A stretch of DNA of 64,000 nt from Achromobacter aegrifaciens (GTDB lineage Bacteria; Pseudomonadota; Gammaproteobacteria; Burkholderiales; Burkholderiaceae_B), in contig NZ_CADIJY010000017.1 of the NCBI RefSeq assembly GCF_902859735.1, positions 1 to 64,000 on the forward strand, in the 5' to 3' direction. Position 1 is the stretch's first letter. Each line of letters starts with the position of its first letter. The translations under genes and the position numbers were made by a program. Shown one piece after another: positions 25,864-33,892 of the stretch. Under the pieces are notes generated by a model. That model searched no databases and was not told the origin of the DNA. It was given only the letters and a program-made list of their open reading frames with translations.

Positions 25864-27786
25864 ATGCGGCATTCGACCTTGATTTTCGTGGTAGCGGCAT
25901 TTGCGCTGCTGACGCTCAGCCGCCTGGCGCTGGCCGCCTGGCAGTCCAAGCGCGTGCGCGATGCCGGGGGGCTCCTCCCCCTGCTGCTCGGCGGGCTGCG
26001 CATCGACGCGCACCAGATCGCCGTGCTGGCGGCGCTGCCGGCCGTGCTGTCGCCCTTGTTCGGACACATCCCGCTGGCCGCCACGCTGGCCGGCTACTGG
26101 TATTTGGTCGCCTTCATCCTGCTGGCCTTCCTGGAAGTGGCCACCCCGCCCTTCATCCTGGAATACGACTCCCGCCCCAACCGCCTGTTCGTCGAATACC
26201 TGAAGCATCCGCGCGAAGTCTCCGGCATGCTCTGGCGCGGCTACAAGGGCGCACTGGTGGGCGGTCTGGCCGTCGTGGGCCTCATTGGTTGGGGCGCCTA
26301 CGGCCTGTTCGGCCACGCCCTGCCCGATGCGCAACTGAGCTGGTGGCAGATGCCGCTAGCCAGTCTGGCGATCCTGGCCATCGTCATCCTGGCCATCCGC
26401 GGCACGCTGGGCCACCGCCCGATCAACCCGTCCTCGGTCGCCTATAGCTCGGACGGCATGCTCAACACGCTGGCGTTGAACTCGCTCTATAACGTGTTCT
26501 ATGCCGTCTACAGCATGAAAAACGAAAAGTCCGCCTCCGCCGTGTACGGCGGCATGGACGACGACAAGATGCACGCGAGGGTGCTGGCCCAGGCCGGCCT
26601 GCCCAACCCGCCCGCCAACCCCGACTACCCCAGCCTGCACCGCCAGGTGGCCACCCGCAAAACGGCGCGGCCGCTGAACCTCGTGATCATCCTGGAAGAA
26701 AGCCTGGGCGCGCAGTATTGCGCCGGCCTGGGCGGAGCCGACCTGACGCCGGAACTGGACGCCCTGGCGCGCGAAGCCTGGACCTTCACCCGCGCCTATG
26801 CCACCGGCACCCGCTCGGTGCGCGGGCTGGAAGCGGTGGTCACGGGCTTTCTGCCCACTCCGGCGCAGGCGGTGCTGAAGCTGCCGCGCTCGCAGCGCGG
26901 CTTCTTCTCGCTGGCCGACCTGCTCGGACGCCATGGCTACCATTCGCGCTTCATCTACGGCGGCGAATCGCACTTCGACAACATGAAGGGCTTCTTCCTG
27001 GGCAACGGTTTCAAGCAGATCGTGGACCGGCCCGATTTCGTGGACCCGGCCTTCGTCGGCACCTGGGGCGCGTCGGACGAAGACATGTTCAACCAGCTGG
27101 ACCGGCTGCTGCGCGAAGACGGCGACCAGCCCACCTTCACGCTGGCCTTCAGCGTGTCCAACCATTCGCCCTGGGAGTACCCGGCAGGCCGCATCCAGAC
27201 CGACGGCAACCCGGCCACCGTGGAAAACACCGTGCGCTACGCCGACTGGGCGCTGGGCCGCTTCTTTGAACGCGCCAAAGCCTCGCCGTACTGGGAAAAC
27301 ACCGTGTTCCTGATAGCGGCGGACCACGATTCCCGCGTCTTCGGCGCCAGCCTGGTGCCCGTGCGCCACTTCCATATTCCGGCCGTGATCCTGGGCGCCG
27401 GCATCGAGCCGCGCCGCGACGACCGCCTGATCAGCCAGATCGACCTGGCGCCGACCCTGCTGTCGCTGATAGGCGTGGACACCGAGCACCCGATGATCGG
27501 CCACGACCTTACCCGCAGCACGCCAGGCCGGGCGATCATGCAGTACGACAACACCTACGGCTATCTGAAGGAAGACGATCTGCTAGTGATGGCGCCCAAC
27601 AAGACGCCGCTGCAATATCGCTACACGGCGCCCGAGGAATACGCACCCGTGCCGCTGGATCCCGAGTTGGCGGCCGAGGCGCTGGCGCATGCGCTGTGGC
27701 CCAGCTGGGCCTATCGCGAAGGCCGCTACAGCCTGCCGGAACAGGCTGGCGCAGCCTCCGCCTCCGGCGACAAGCCGGCCCTGTGA
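25864..27786 (+). CDS. LTA-synthase-like membrane sulfatase (phosphoglycerol/phosphoethanolamine transferase family)
   Basis: A 640-residue inner-membrane enzyme of the alkaline-phosphatase superfamily. The N-terminus has about five membrane segments within residues 1-180. The catalytic domain keeps the LTA-synthase-type residues: Glu279 in VIILEESLG, the Thr316 nucleophile in ATGTRSVRGLE, Asp487-His488 in IAADHDSRVFG, and His504 in RHFHIPAVIL. Typically such enzymes move a phospholipid head group onto a sugar or lipid in the periplasm. The acceptor here is unknown; an osmoregulated glucan or LPS sugar is possible. The ribosome site GGAGG is 4 bp before ATG 25864. The last 20 residues are a low-complexity Ala/Ser tail. 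Confidence 0.88.
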   Translation: MRHSTLIFVVAAFALLTLSRLALAAWQSKRVRDAGGLLPLLLGGLRIDAHQIAVLAALPAVLSPLFGHIPLAATLAGYWYLVAFILLAFLEVATPPFILEYDSRPNRLFVEYLKHPREVSGMLWRGYKGALVGGLAVVGLIGWGAYGLFGHALPDAQLSWWQMPLASLAILAIVILAIRGTLGHRPINPSSVAYSSDGMLNTLALNSLYNVFYAVYSMKNEKSASAVYGGMDDDKMHARVLAQAGLPNPPANPDYPSLHRQVATRKTARPLNLVIILEESLGAQYCAGLGGADLTPELDALAREAWTFTRAYATGTRSVRGLEAVVTGFLPTPAQAVLKLPRSQRGFFSLADLLGRHGYHSRFIYGGESHFDNMKGFFLGNGFKQIVDRPDFVDPAFVGTWGASDEDMFNQLDRLLREDGDQPTFTLAFSVSNHSPWEYPAGRIQTDGNPATVENTVRYADWALGRFFERAKASPYWENTVFLIAADHDSRVFGASLVPVRHFHIPAVILGAGIEPRRDDRLISQIDLAPTLLSLIGVDTEHPMIGHDLTRSTPGRAIMQYDNTYGYLKEDDLLVMAPNKTPLQYRYTAPEEYAPVPLDPELAAEALAHALWPSWAYREGRYSLPEQAGAASASGDKPAL

Positions 27787-27805
27787 GTTCCCTGCCCCGC
27801 GGCTG

Positions 27806-28411
27806 CTACGCCGGCCGCTTGAACGCTTTGCGGGCTTTCTCGCTGGCGGCGTGGCAATGGCAATCGGGGCTGTGGTCATTCACCATGCCCACCGACTGCA
27901 TGAAGGCGTAGACGGTGGTGGGCCCGACAAATTTCCAGCCCAGTTTCTTCAGCGCCTTGGACAAGGCCTCGGATTGCGCCGAGGTCGAGGCGCCGCGGGT
28001 CGACGGCGCCCCCTTCGGGGCTTCGAAGCGCCACAGGTAGGCGCCCAGCGAGCCTTCGCGCTCGATCATTTCCAGCGCACGGGCGGCATTGTTGATGACG
28101 GCTTCGATCTTGCCGCGATGGCGCACGATGCCGGCGTCGTCCAGCAGCCTCAACACCTCTTTTTCGCCGAAGCGCGCCACCTTGGCGGGCTCGAAGTTGG
28201 CGAAGCCGCGGCGGAAGGCGTCGCGCTTGGACAGGATGGTGCGCCAGCTCAACCCCGACTGGAATCCTTCCAGGCAAAGCTGCTCGAACAGCGCCCGGTC
28301 GTCGCCCTCGGGGTAGCCCCATTCAGTGTCGTGGTAGGCCATGTACTCGGCGGACGTGTCCACCCAGCCGCAACGGATCAGACCGTCGGGGGATTCGATG
28401 TTGGCGTTCAA
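27806..28411 (-). CDS. tag: DNA-3-methyladenine glycosylase I
   Basis: A base-excision repair enzyme that removes 3-methyladenine from DNA. The 201-residue protein has the family's RCGWVDTSAEYMAYHDTEWG start, then FEQLCLEGFQSGLSWRTILS (the substrate-pocket Glu/Trp region), and KLGWKFVGPTTVYAFMQSVG. The C-terminal zinc-binding part is VNDHSPDCHCH. The start is TTG at 28411, with AGGAG 6 bp before it; the upstream frame lacks any signal. It converges on the sulfatase gene. Confidence 0.93.
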   Translation of the reverse strand: MNANIESPDGLIRCGWVDTSAEYMAYHDTEWGYPEGDDRALFEQLCLEGFQSGLSWRTILSKRDAFRRGFANFEPAKVARFGEKEVLRLLDDAGIVRHRGKIEAVINNAARALEMIEREGSLGAYLWRFEAPKGAPSTRGASTSAQSEALSKALKKLGWKFVGPTTVYAFMQSVGMVNDHSPDCHCHAASEKARKAFKRPA

Positions 28412-28650
28412 GGCAGGCTCCTGGGCGCTATCGGGGCTACCGATGCTACCGCAGCAACGTCCCCGATAAAAGTCCGCCCATGCGCAAAAAAAGCATGGCG
28501 GCCGCCGATCATATCCCGCTACTATTTGCAGCCCTGATCCCGCGCCGGCCCTGTCCGCGCGCATCCCGGCGCTGCACGGGGGGTCTGCATCATGCAGCCC
28601 GTTTTGCGAGCCAGCCGGGGCCTGGACAGGTTTTCAGCCTTCCGCGCGCC

Positions 28651-29112
28651 ATGTCCCTGCTAGAGTCCTCTCTTATTTCCTTCGTCTCTCCCGCCGTCCT
28701 GGCAGGCGACGACCCGGCCGCCAACCCCTGTCTGGACTGCGGGGCGTGCTGTGCGCATTTCAGGGTGTCGTTCTATTGCGGCGAACTGGCAGGCGAGAAC
28801 GGCGGCCATGTGCCGGTGGAACTGGTCACCCAGATGAGCCCGCTGCGCGCGTGCATGAAGGGCACGGAAACCGGCGGCGGCCGCTGCATCTCGCTGCGCG
28901 GCGAACTCGGCCAGCCCGGCATCCATTGCGCCATCTACGAAAACCGCCCCACGCCGTGCCGGGAATTCGACATCTGGATGCCGGACGGCTCGCCCAATCC
29001 GGATTGCCAGCGCCTGCGCCTGGCGCTGGGATTGGCCCCGGTGCCGCCCCGGCCGGACGCCGAGAACGACCCGCAAGGCCCGCTGCACCCCAACCAGCCC
29101 GCCGCGGCCTGA
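28651..29112 (+). CDS. YkgJ-family Cys-cluster protein
   Basis: A 153-residue protein with the CLDCGACC motif at about residues 28-35 and further Cys at CISLRGELGQPGIHC and PTPCREF. These together form the predicted zinc- or iron-binding centre of the YkgJ family (once called Fe-S oxidoreductases). The biochemical role is not established. The C-terminus is Pro/Asn-rich. ATG 28651 sits before MSLLESSLIS; the frame is open upstream to 28480 without support. Confidence 0.85.
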   Translation: MSLLESSLISFVSPAVLAGDDPAANPCLDCGACCAHFRVSFYCGELAGENGGHVPVELVTQMSPLRACMKGTETGGGRCISLRGELGQPGIHCAIYENRPTPCREFDIWMPDGSPNPDCQRLRLALGLAPVPPRPDAENDPQGPLHPNQPAAA

Positions 29113-29120
29113 GTCGGGTT

Positions 29121-29984
29121 TCAGCCGGCGCAGGAATGGCCGGCCTGCGCCAGCATCGCCTGCCTGGAGCAGACATCGGCCGCGGGGGCCCGAACCCGCT
29201 TGCGCATTCGGACGATGTCGGGGTCCTTGCCCAGGAAGCCCAGCACATTGCGCATCACGCGTTCGCGCTCCTGGTCCACGCAGATCATGTGATAGCTGTC
29301 CTCCAGCATCACCACCGTCGACTGGGATATGCGCCGCTCCAGGAAGCGGGCTGAGCGCGGACTGGTCAGCTCGTCCTCTTCCGCATGCATGATCAAAGTC
29401 GGGCAGCGCATGCGCTCCAGCCCGCGCCGCACCATGCCGCGCAACCGGTCCACCTGGCGCACGCAAGCCAGCGGCACCCACTGGTAATGGAAACCGTCGC
29501 CGCGCGCGAACCCCGCCTTGATGAAGGCGCGCACCAGTTCGCTCTTGACTCCATATGGATCTTCCTCGCGCACGCGAATCCGCCGCCGCAGGCCCGGCAG
29601 GCGATACACCAGGTAGCGCACGGCCCGGTACCAGGGCGTGCTCCATCCATCCAGGAACACCGGCGCGGACAGCGACACCAACGCGCCGCGCGTGTGCGAT
29701 TCGCGCTTGCATAGCTCCACCGCCAGCAGCGCCCCCAGGCACATGCCGATGACATGCAGTACCTCGTATTGCGCACAAAGTTCGCGATAGCGCTGCGTGA
29801 CCACCGCCATCCAGTCCTCGACCGTCACATCAAGCAGGTCTTCCGGACAACCGGCATGGCCGGGCAAGGTCACGCCGTGGGGTTCGACCCCGGCGCGCGC
29901 CAGCACCTTGTGCATGGCGCCCATGTCGAATTCGGTGCCGCCCAAGCCGTGGATAAGCAGCGCGCCGACGCGTTGCTGGCTCAC
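29121..29984 (-). CDS. Alpha/beta hydrolase with Cys at the nucleophile position
   Basis: A 287-residue alpha/beta-hydrolase. It shows the oxyanion HGLGG (ALLIHGLGGTEFDMG), the nucleophile elbow HVIGMCLGALLAVE, the acid in LIMHAEEDELTS, and the catalytic His in LEDSYHMICVD. It resembles Est30-type monoglyceride-lipase/carboxylesterase proteins. The elbow reads G-M-C-L-G, with Cys where Ser is usual, as in dienelactone hydrolase. The tail beyond about residue 250 is basic, with extra Cys. GTG start at 29984. Substrate unknown. Confidence 0.82.
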   Translation of the reverse strand: MSQQRVGALLIHGLGGTEFDMGAMHKVLARAGVEPHGVTLPGHAGCPEDLLDVTVEDWMAVVTQRYRELCAQYEVLHVIGMCLGALLAVELCKRESHTRGALVSLSAPVFLDGWSTPWYRAVRYLVYRLPGLRRRIRVREEDPYGVKSELVRAFIKAGFARGDGFHYQWVPLACVRQVDRLRGMVRRGLERMRCPTLIMHAEEDELTSPRSARFLERRISQSTVVMLEDSYHMICVDQERERVMRNVLGFLGKDPDIVRMRKRVRAPAADVCSRQAMLAQAGHSCAG

Positions 29985-30172
29985 GGCGCACTCCCGGCCG
30001 GCGGCAACGCCAATAAAAACAAGTCATTCATGAAACACCCCTGAAGCATGGCGGGCAGGACGAAAAGGCCTGTCCGACCCTGGCGTCATACTAGGCAGGG
30101 GGTGTCCGGGAAGATCGGCAAAACTGTCGGAGAACCGTGAAAATCCGTAAAGCCCACGGCCGGGGGGCTGAA

Positions 30173-30955
30173 CTACTCGCGTTCGGCCAGGTAGCGCGTA
30201 GGCGTCACGCCGAAAGCGGCGCGGAAGCTGCCGATGAAGGCGCTGGTGCTCTCGTAACCCACCGAGAGGCCGGCCTCGGTGACCGAGCCGCCGCGGCAAA
30301 GCAGCTCCAGGGCGCGCAACAGGCGCGCCTGCTGGCGCCATTGCCCCAGCGTGACGCCCGTTTCCTGGCGGAAGCGGCGCATCAGCGTGCGCGAGGACAT
30401 GCTCAGGCGCTGCGCCCACTCATCGATGCCGGCGGTGTCGTCTGGCCGGTCCAGCAGCGTATTGGCCAGATCCTGCAAACGCGGATCGACAGGCATGGGC
30501 AACAGCACGGGTTCATGCTCGCGCTGCTTGAGCTCTTCCAGCAGCACGTCGAACAACTGTTCCTGGTAGGCGGGAGACAAGGTCGTGTTCGGCTGGACCG
30601 ACGTGAAGCGGTCCATCAGGGCTTCGATCAGCCTGGACGCGGGCCAGGAGCGGCAGCGGTCCGGCAGGCGCCCGCAGGCGTCGCGGCGCACGTACAGGAA
30701 GGACCCGCGTGCCTCGCCGAACCAGCGCGCGCCGTGCTGCACGCCGGGCGGAATCCAGCCCAAACTGCCCGGCATCACCGTCCAAACCTGGGCGCCCGCC
30801 TGCACCAGCACCAGCCCCTCGTGCACGAGCACCAGCATGCCCTCGTCATGGACATGAGAGGGTACGGCAATGCCTTTGGATTCACGCCGTCCCTGGACGC
30901 TGAACGGCGTCAGCAATACGTCCGGCAGGGGAGGCGCAACGGCCACGTGAAGCAT
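30173..30955 (-). CDS. AraC-family regulator with cupin sensor domain
   Basis: A 260-residue regulator. The N-terminal cupin part is visible in IAVPSHVHDEGMLVLVHEG and PGSLGWIPPGVQHGARW. The C-terminal AraC double HTH is at about 160-258 (IDEWAQRLSMSSRTLMRRFR, then VTEAGLSVGYESTSAFIGSF and FGVTPTRYL). It resembles NimR-type one-component regulators that often control a divergent efflux gene. Here the divergent gene is fur, so the target is uncertain. ATG 30955. Confidence 0.9.
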   Translation of the reverse strand: MLHVAVAPPLPDVLLTPFSVQGRRESKGIAVPSHVHDEGMLVLVHEGLVLVQAGAQVWTVMPGSLGWIPPGVQHGARWFGEARGSFLYVRRDACGRLPDRCRSWPASRLIEALMDRFTSVQPNTTLSPAYQEQLFDVLLEELKQREHEPVLLPMPVDPRLQDLANTLLDRPDDTAGIDEWAQRLSMSSRTLMRRFRQETGVTLGQWRQQARLLRALELLCRGGSVTEAGLSVGYESTSAFIGSFRAAFGVTPTRYLAERE

Positions 30956-31007
30956 GGTTGGCAGGTTTGAGCTACAGGTTGACGGTTTCCGGTGAGCGGA
31001 TCCAGTT

Positions 31008-31026
31008 GGAAATGTACATCATTCTC
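31008..31026 (+). promoter_or_regulatory. Fur-box-like site before fur
   Basis: GGAAATGTACATCATTCTC matches the Fur 19-mer consensus at 13 of 19 positions by eye. It lies 34 bp before the fur-family start codon, consistent with autoregulation by iron. Confidence 0.6.
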
Positions 31027-31059
31027 ACCTGGATATCAGCCACGCAAGGAAAACCTCCC

Positions 31060-31500
31060 ATGGACCACTCAAGACTGCGCCATGCCGGCATCAAGGCCAC
31101 CTTCCCGCGCATGAAGATCCTGGATCTCTTCTATCAGCACGCCGGCCTGCACATGAGCCCGGCCGACATCTACCGCAACCTGCTCTCGGACAGCAGCAAC
31201 ATCGGACTGGCCACCGTTTATCGCGTCATCACGCAACTTGAAGGCGCCGGCCTGCTCAAACGAACTCAGCTCGACGCTCACACCACCGTGTACGAGCTCA
31301 ACGACAAAGGACACCACGACCATCTGGTCTGCACCGATTGCGGACGGATCCTTGAGTCCAGCGACCCGGCCATGGGCCAGCTGGTCAGGAAGATCGCCAA
31401 GCGCAGCGGCTTCCTGCTGGACTCCTACAGCCTGGTGCTTTACGGCCACTGCGGCTGCGGCAAGAACGCCGCCGCCCTTCCTCACGGAGAATTCGAATGA
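31060..31500 (+). CDS. fur: Fur-family ferric uptake regulator
   Basis: A 146-residue metal-dependent repressor. The winged-helix part is KATFPRMKILDLFY with MSPADIYRNL and NIGLATVYRVITQLEGAGLL. The sensor domain has the metal-binding HHDHLVCTDCGRI and the C-terminal YGHCGCGKN, so both structural-zinc Cys pairs are present. It fits Fur better than Zur or PerR, but metal choice cannot be proven from sequence. ATG 31060 has AAGGA upstream. The stop overlaps the next gene as ATGA. A Fur-like box precedes it. Confidence 0.88.
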   Translation: MDHSRLRHAGIKATFPRMKILDLFYQHAGLHMSPADIYRNLLSDSSNIGLATVYRVITQLEGAGLLKRTQLDAHTTVYELNDKGHHDHLVCTDCGRILESSDPAMGQLVRKIAKRSGFLLDSYSLVLYGHCGCGKNAAALPHGEFE

Positions 31501-31916
31501 ACCACGAACAGTTTTTCTTCCACGACCTGTCCCAGTTTCCCATCGTCACGTCCAGGCATGGCGGCGCGCCCGACGGCTATTCCGCCAGCTGGATACGCGA
31601 AATGGAAATGCTGGTAAACAACCCCCAGAGCTTCGTCATGGTCGTGCCCGACATGCGGCAGGAAGCCGGCCAGGCCGACCGCAAGGCCATGATCGAATGG
31701 CAGACCGCCAACATGCCGCGCCTGAAGGCCCGCTGCCGGGCATTCATCGCCGTGGAGGGCAATGCCGAAGCGTTGGACAAGATCCGCAAGCGCGGCGAAA
31801 AGATGACCCGCGCCTTCGGCGTGCCATTCCTGGCCGTGGCCACCGTCGGCCAGGCGGCGCAATGCGCCCGCGAACTGCTGGGCCAGTCGGGCCCGGGGGG
31901 CTTTATCGTCGACTAG
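31497..31916 (+). CDS. Unknown protein coupled to fur
   Basis: No family is recognised with confidence. The 139-residue soluble protein starts MNHEQFFFHDLSQFPIV. It contains a WIREMEMLVNNPQSFVMVVP strand-like segment, a helical KAMIEWQTANMPRLKARC, and a closing VPFLAVATVGQAAQCARELL. The alternating pattern suggests a small alpha/beta fold, possibly STAS-like, but that is only a guess. ATGA overlap with fur means it is co-translated under the same iron-linked promoter. No signal peptide. Confidence 0.7.
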   Translation: MNHEQFFFHDLSQFPIVTSRHGGAPDGYSASWIREMEMLVNNPQSFVMVVPDMRQEAGQADRKAMIEWQTANMPRLKARCRAFIAVEGNAEALDKIRKRGEKMTRAFGVPFLAVATVGQAAQCARELLGQSGPGGFIVD

Positions 31917-32026
31917 AAGGGCCCGTCGATTTAAGAGTTGGCCGCCAGCGCCGTTGTCCATTGATGTCAGGGCGCTGGTACCCGCCGGGTTGCGCGCCCC
32001 TTCAACCCCAGGACCGGCCGCCCAGC

Positions 32027-32314
32027 ATGAATCGCGCACTCGCCTGCATTTTTTGCCAATCGACGCTTGCGCAAGGCGCCCCGCTGCTCGAACAGAACGG
32101 TGCAGCCATCTGCAAGGCCTGTGCCGACAGCTTCTCGGCCCGGTTCTCCGAGCGCGCCTGGACCATGGCGGCCAGCCTGCAGGAACAGCTCGACGTGCTG
32201 CTGGACGAAAGCCGGCGCGCCCTGGCGCATAGCGAATTGATGGCGGAGCGCGCCCGCAGCTGCGGCCTGAACCTGCACGATCTGTCGGCCATGCCGGCGC
32301 GCACCCTGTCCTGA
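32027..32314 (+). CDS. Small zinc-ribbon-like protein, unknown
   Basis: A 95-residue protein with two Cys pairs (CIFC near residues 7-10 and CKAC near 29-32) that could bind one zinc. A helical segment follows with RAWTMAASLQEQLDVLLDES, ending MPARTLS. ATG 32027 is the only start consistent with the Cys pairs. No function or family is recognised. It converges on the FAA hydrolase gene with an 11-bp gap. Confidence 0.55.
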   Translation: MNRALACIFCQSTLAQGAPLLEQNGAAICKACADSFSARFSERAWTMAASLQEQLDVLLDESRRALAHSELMAERARSCGLNLHDLSAMPARTLS

Positions 32315-32325
32315 AATCCCCGCCG

Positions 32326-33345
32326 TCAGCGCCCTCCTCCTGCGATTTGCACACGTTGGTCGATGGCGCCGAACGGCGCATCGCCATCCGGTCCGCGCGC
32401 CAGGATGCGCACGCGATCGCCATGCCGCAGGTAGGGCGGCAGCCGCGCTTCCGGCACTCCGTCGAGCTGCGCGCGAACCCGCGCTTCGGTAATGCAGGCG
32501 CTGCCCGCGCCCGGATCCGCATTGCTGATGGTCCCCGCGCCGATGATGCTGCCTGCCGCCAGGGTGCGCGTCCTGGCAAGGTGCGCGATGATCTGTGCGA
32601 AGTTGAAGACGATCTCGCTATTGGCGTGAGGCTCGCCGAAGCGCTCGCCGTTGATCTCGATGCGCACGGGCAGGTCCAGCATGCAATCCTTCCAGGCTGC
32701 GCCCAGCGCGTCCGGCGTCACCGCGATGGGCGCAAAGCTGGTCGCCGGCTTGCTCTGGTAGAACCCAAAGCCCTTGGAGAGCTCACCCGGAATCAGCCCG
32801 CGCAGTGACACGTCGTTGAGCAGGACCACCAGCGCGATCAAATCGGCGGCCCGGGCGGCATCGGTGCCCATGGGCACATCCTTGGTGATCACGGCGACCT
32901 CGGCTTCCAGGTCGACCTGATGGGCCTCGTCGATCGCCACGATGGCGTCCTGCGGCCCGATCATCACGTCCGACCCGCCCTGGTACACCAGCGGCTCCTC
33001 TTCGTAGCGCGGCGGGATGGGCTCCCGGCGCCACTGGTAGATCAAGCGCGCATGATTGCGGTAGACGGAGGCATCCGCCCACTGATAGGCCCGTGGCAAC
33101 GGGGCCATGCACTGGCTGGCGTCGAACGCGCCCGCGCCCGCCCACTCGGCGGCGTCGAGCTCCTGCGCGCGGCGGGCGAGCTGCGGCGCCAGCGCATCCC
33201 AATCATCCAGCAGGGTTTGCAGCGTAGCGGCGCAGCTCCCCGCGGATATCCATCGCAGGCCCGACGGGCTCACCAGCATCAGCTCGCCGTCACGCGCGCC
33301 GTTCCTGCGCGTCGCCACGCGCAATGGCAAGGCAGGCTTGGTCAT
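32326..33345 (-). CDS. Fumarylacetoacetate hydrolase-family protein
   Basis: A 339-residue FAH-superfamily enzyme, expected to cleave a C-C bond of an acylpyruvate or fumarylacetoacetate-like ring-fission product. An N-terminal accessory domain (1 to about 85) precedes the catalytic core. Core residues include YQGGSDVMIGPQDAIV, the metal-binding E-x-E in QVDLEAEVAVITKD, LVVLLNDVSLRGLIPGEL, GFYQSKPATSFAPI, and SIIGAGTISN. Its start overlaps the VOC gene stop (ATGA), so ring cleavage and hydrolysis are probably coupled steps. Confidence 0.9.
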   Translation of the reverse strand: MTKPALPLRVATRRNGARDGELMLVSPSGLRWISAGSCAATLQTLLDDWDALAPQLARRAQELDAAEWAGAGAFDASQCMAPLPRAYQWADASVYRNHARLIYQWRREPIPPRYEEEPLVYQGGSDVMIGPQDAIVAIDEAHQVDLEAEVAVITKDVPMGTDAARAADLIALVVLLNDVSLRGLIPGELSKGFGFYQSKPATSFAPIAVTPDALGAAWKDCMLDLPVRIEINGERFGEPHANSEIVFNFAQIIAHLARTRTLAAGSIIGAGTISNADPGAGSACITEARVRAQLDGVPEARLPPYLRHGDRVRILARGPDGDAPFGAIDQRVQIAGGGR

Positions 33346-33884
33346 GCCAGTCTCCCCGGCGCCGCCGCGGCGCCCCGCTTGTCCTCGGTCCAGCGGTCCA
33401 GCGCCGCGCGGGCCTCCCGCACGTAACCCTCGACGACTTCGGGCGCGGCCACTTCGACCGTCAGCTCCAGCCGCAGGCCGTTGGGATCGAAGAAATAGAT
33501 CGATTCGATGTAGCTGTCGTGGTCCGTAACGCCGACCACTTCCACGCCATGGGCCTCCAGCCGCGCCTTCATGGCAAGCAGATCGTCGCGCTGCGGCACC
33601 CGCAGGGCTATGTGATTGACCCACCCGGGCGTGTTCGGCGATGGCAGCGCCGCGGTCTGGTCACCCAGGTCGAAAAACGCGATGCAGGAGCCGTCCCGCA
33701 TGCGGAAAAAAATATGCACATAGGGGCAGAATTCACCGGTGCTGGGCACGGAGTCCTTCTTGATGACATGCACCAGCGGCAAGCCCAACAGGTCTTCGTA
33801 GAAGCGTCGGGTCTCCTCGGCATCCCGGCAGCGCCAGGCGAAGTGATGCAGTCCCTGCACGGGACGAGCGGCGGTATGGTCCAT
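33342..33884 (-). CDS. VOC-superfamily dioxygenase
   Basis: A 180-residue vicinal-oxygen-chelate protein, probably an extradiol-type ring-cleavage dioxygenase. The metal-ligand positions fit a two-His-one-Glu set: HHFAWRCRD near the start, WVNHIALRVP in the middle, and NGLRLELTVEV near residue 145. It lies between an uptake receptor and an FAA hydrolase and downstream of a flavin hydroxylase, which supports ring cleavage over glyoxalase activity. ATG 33884 follows GAGGAA; TTG 33896 is possible. Confidence 0.82.
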   Translation of the reverse strand: MDHTAARPVQGLHHFAWRCRDAEETRRFYEDLLGLPLVHVIKKDSVPSTGEFCPYVHIFFRMRDGSCIAFFDLGDQTAALPSPNTPGWVNHIALRVPQRDDLLAMKARLEAHGVEVVGVTDHDSYIESIYFFDPNGLRLELTVEVAAPEVVEGYVREARAALDRWTEDKRGAAAAPGRLA

Positions 33885-33892
33885 GCGATTCC

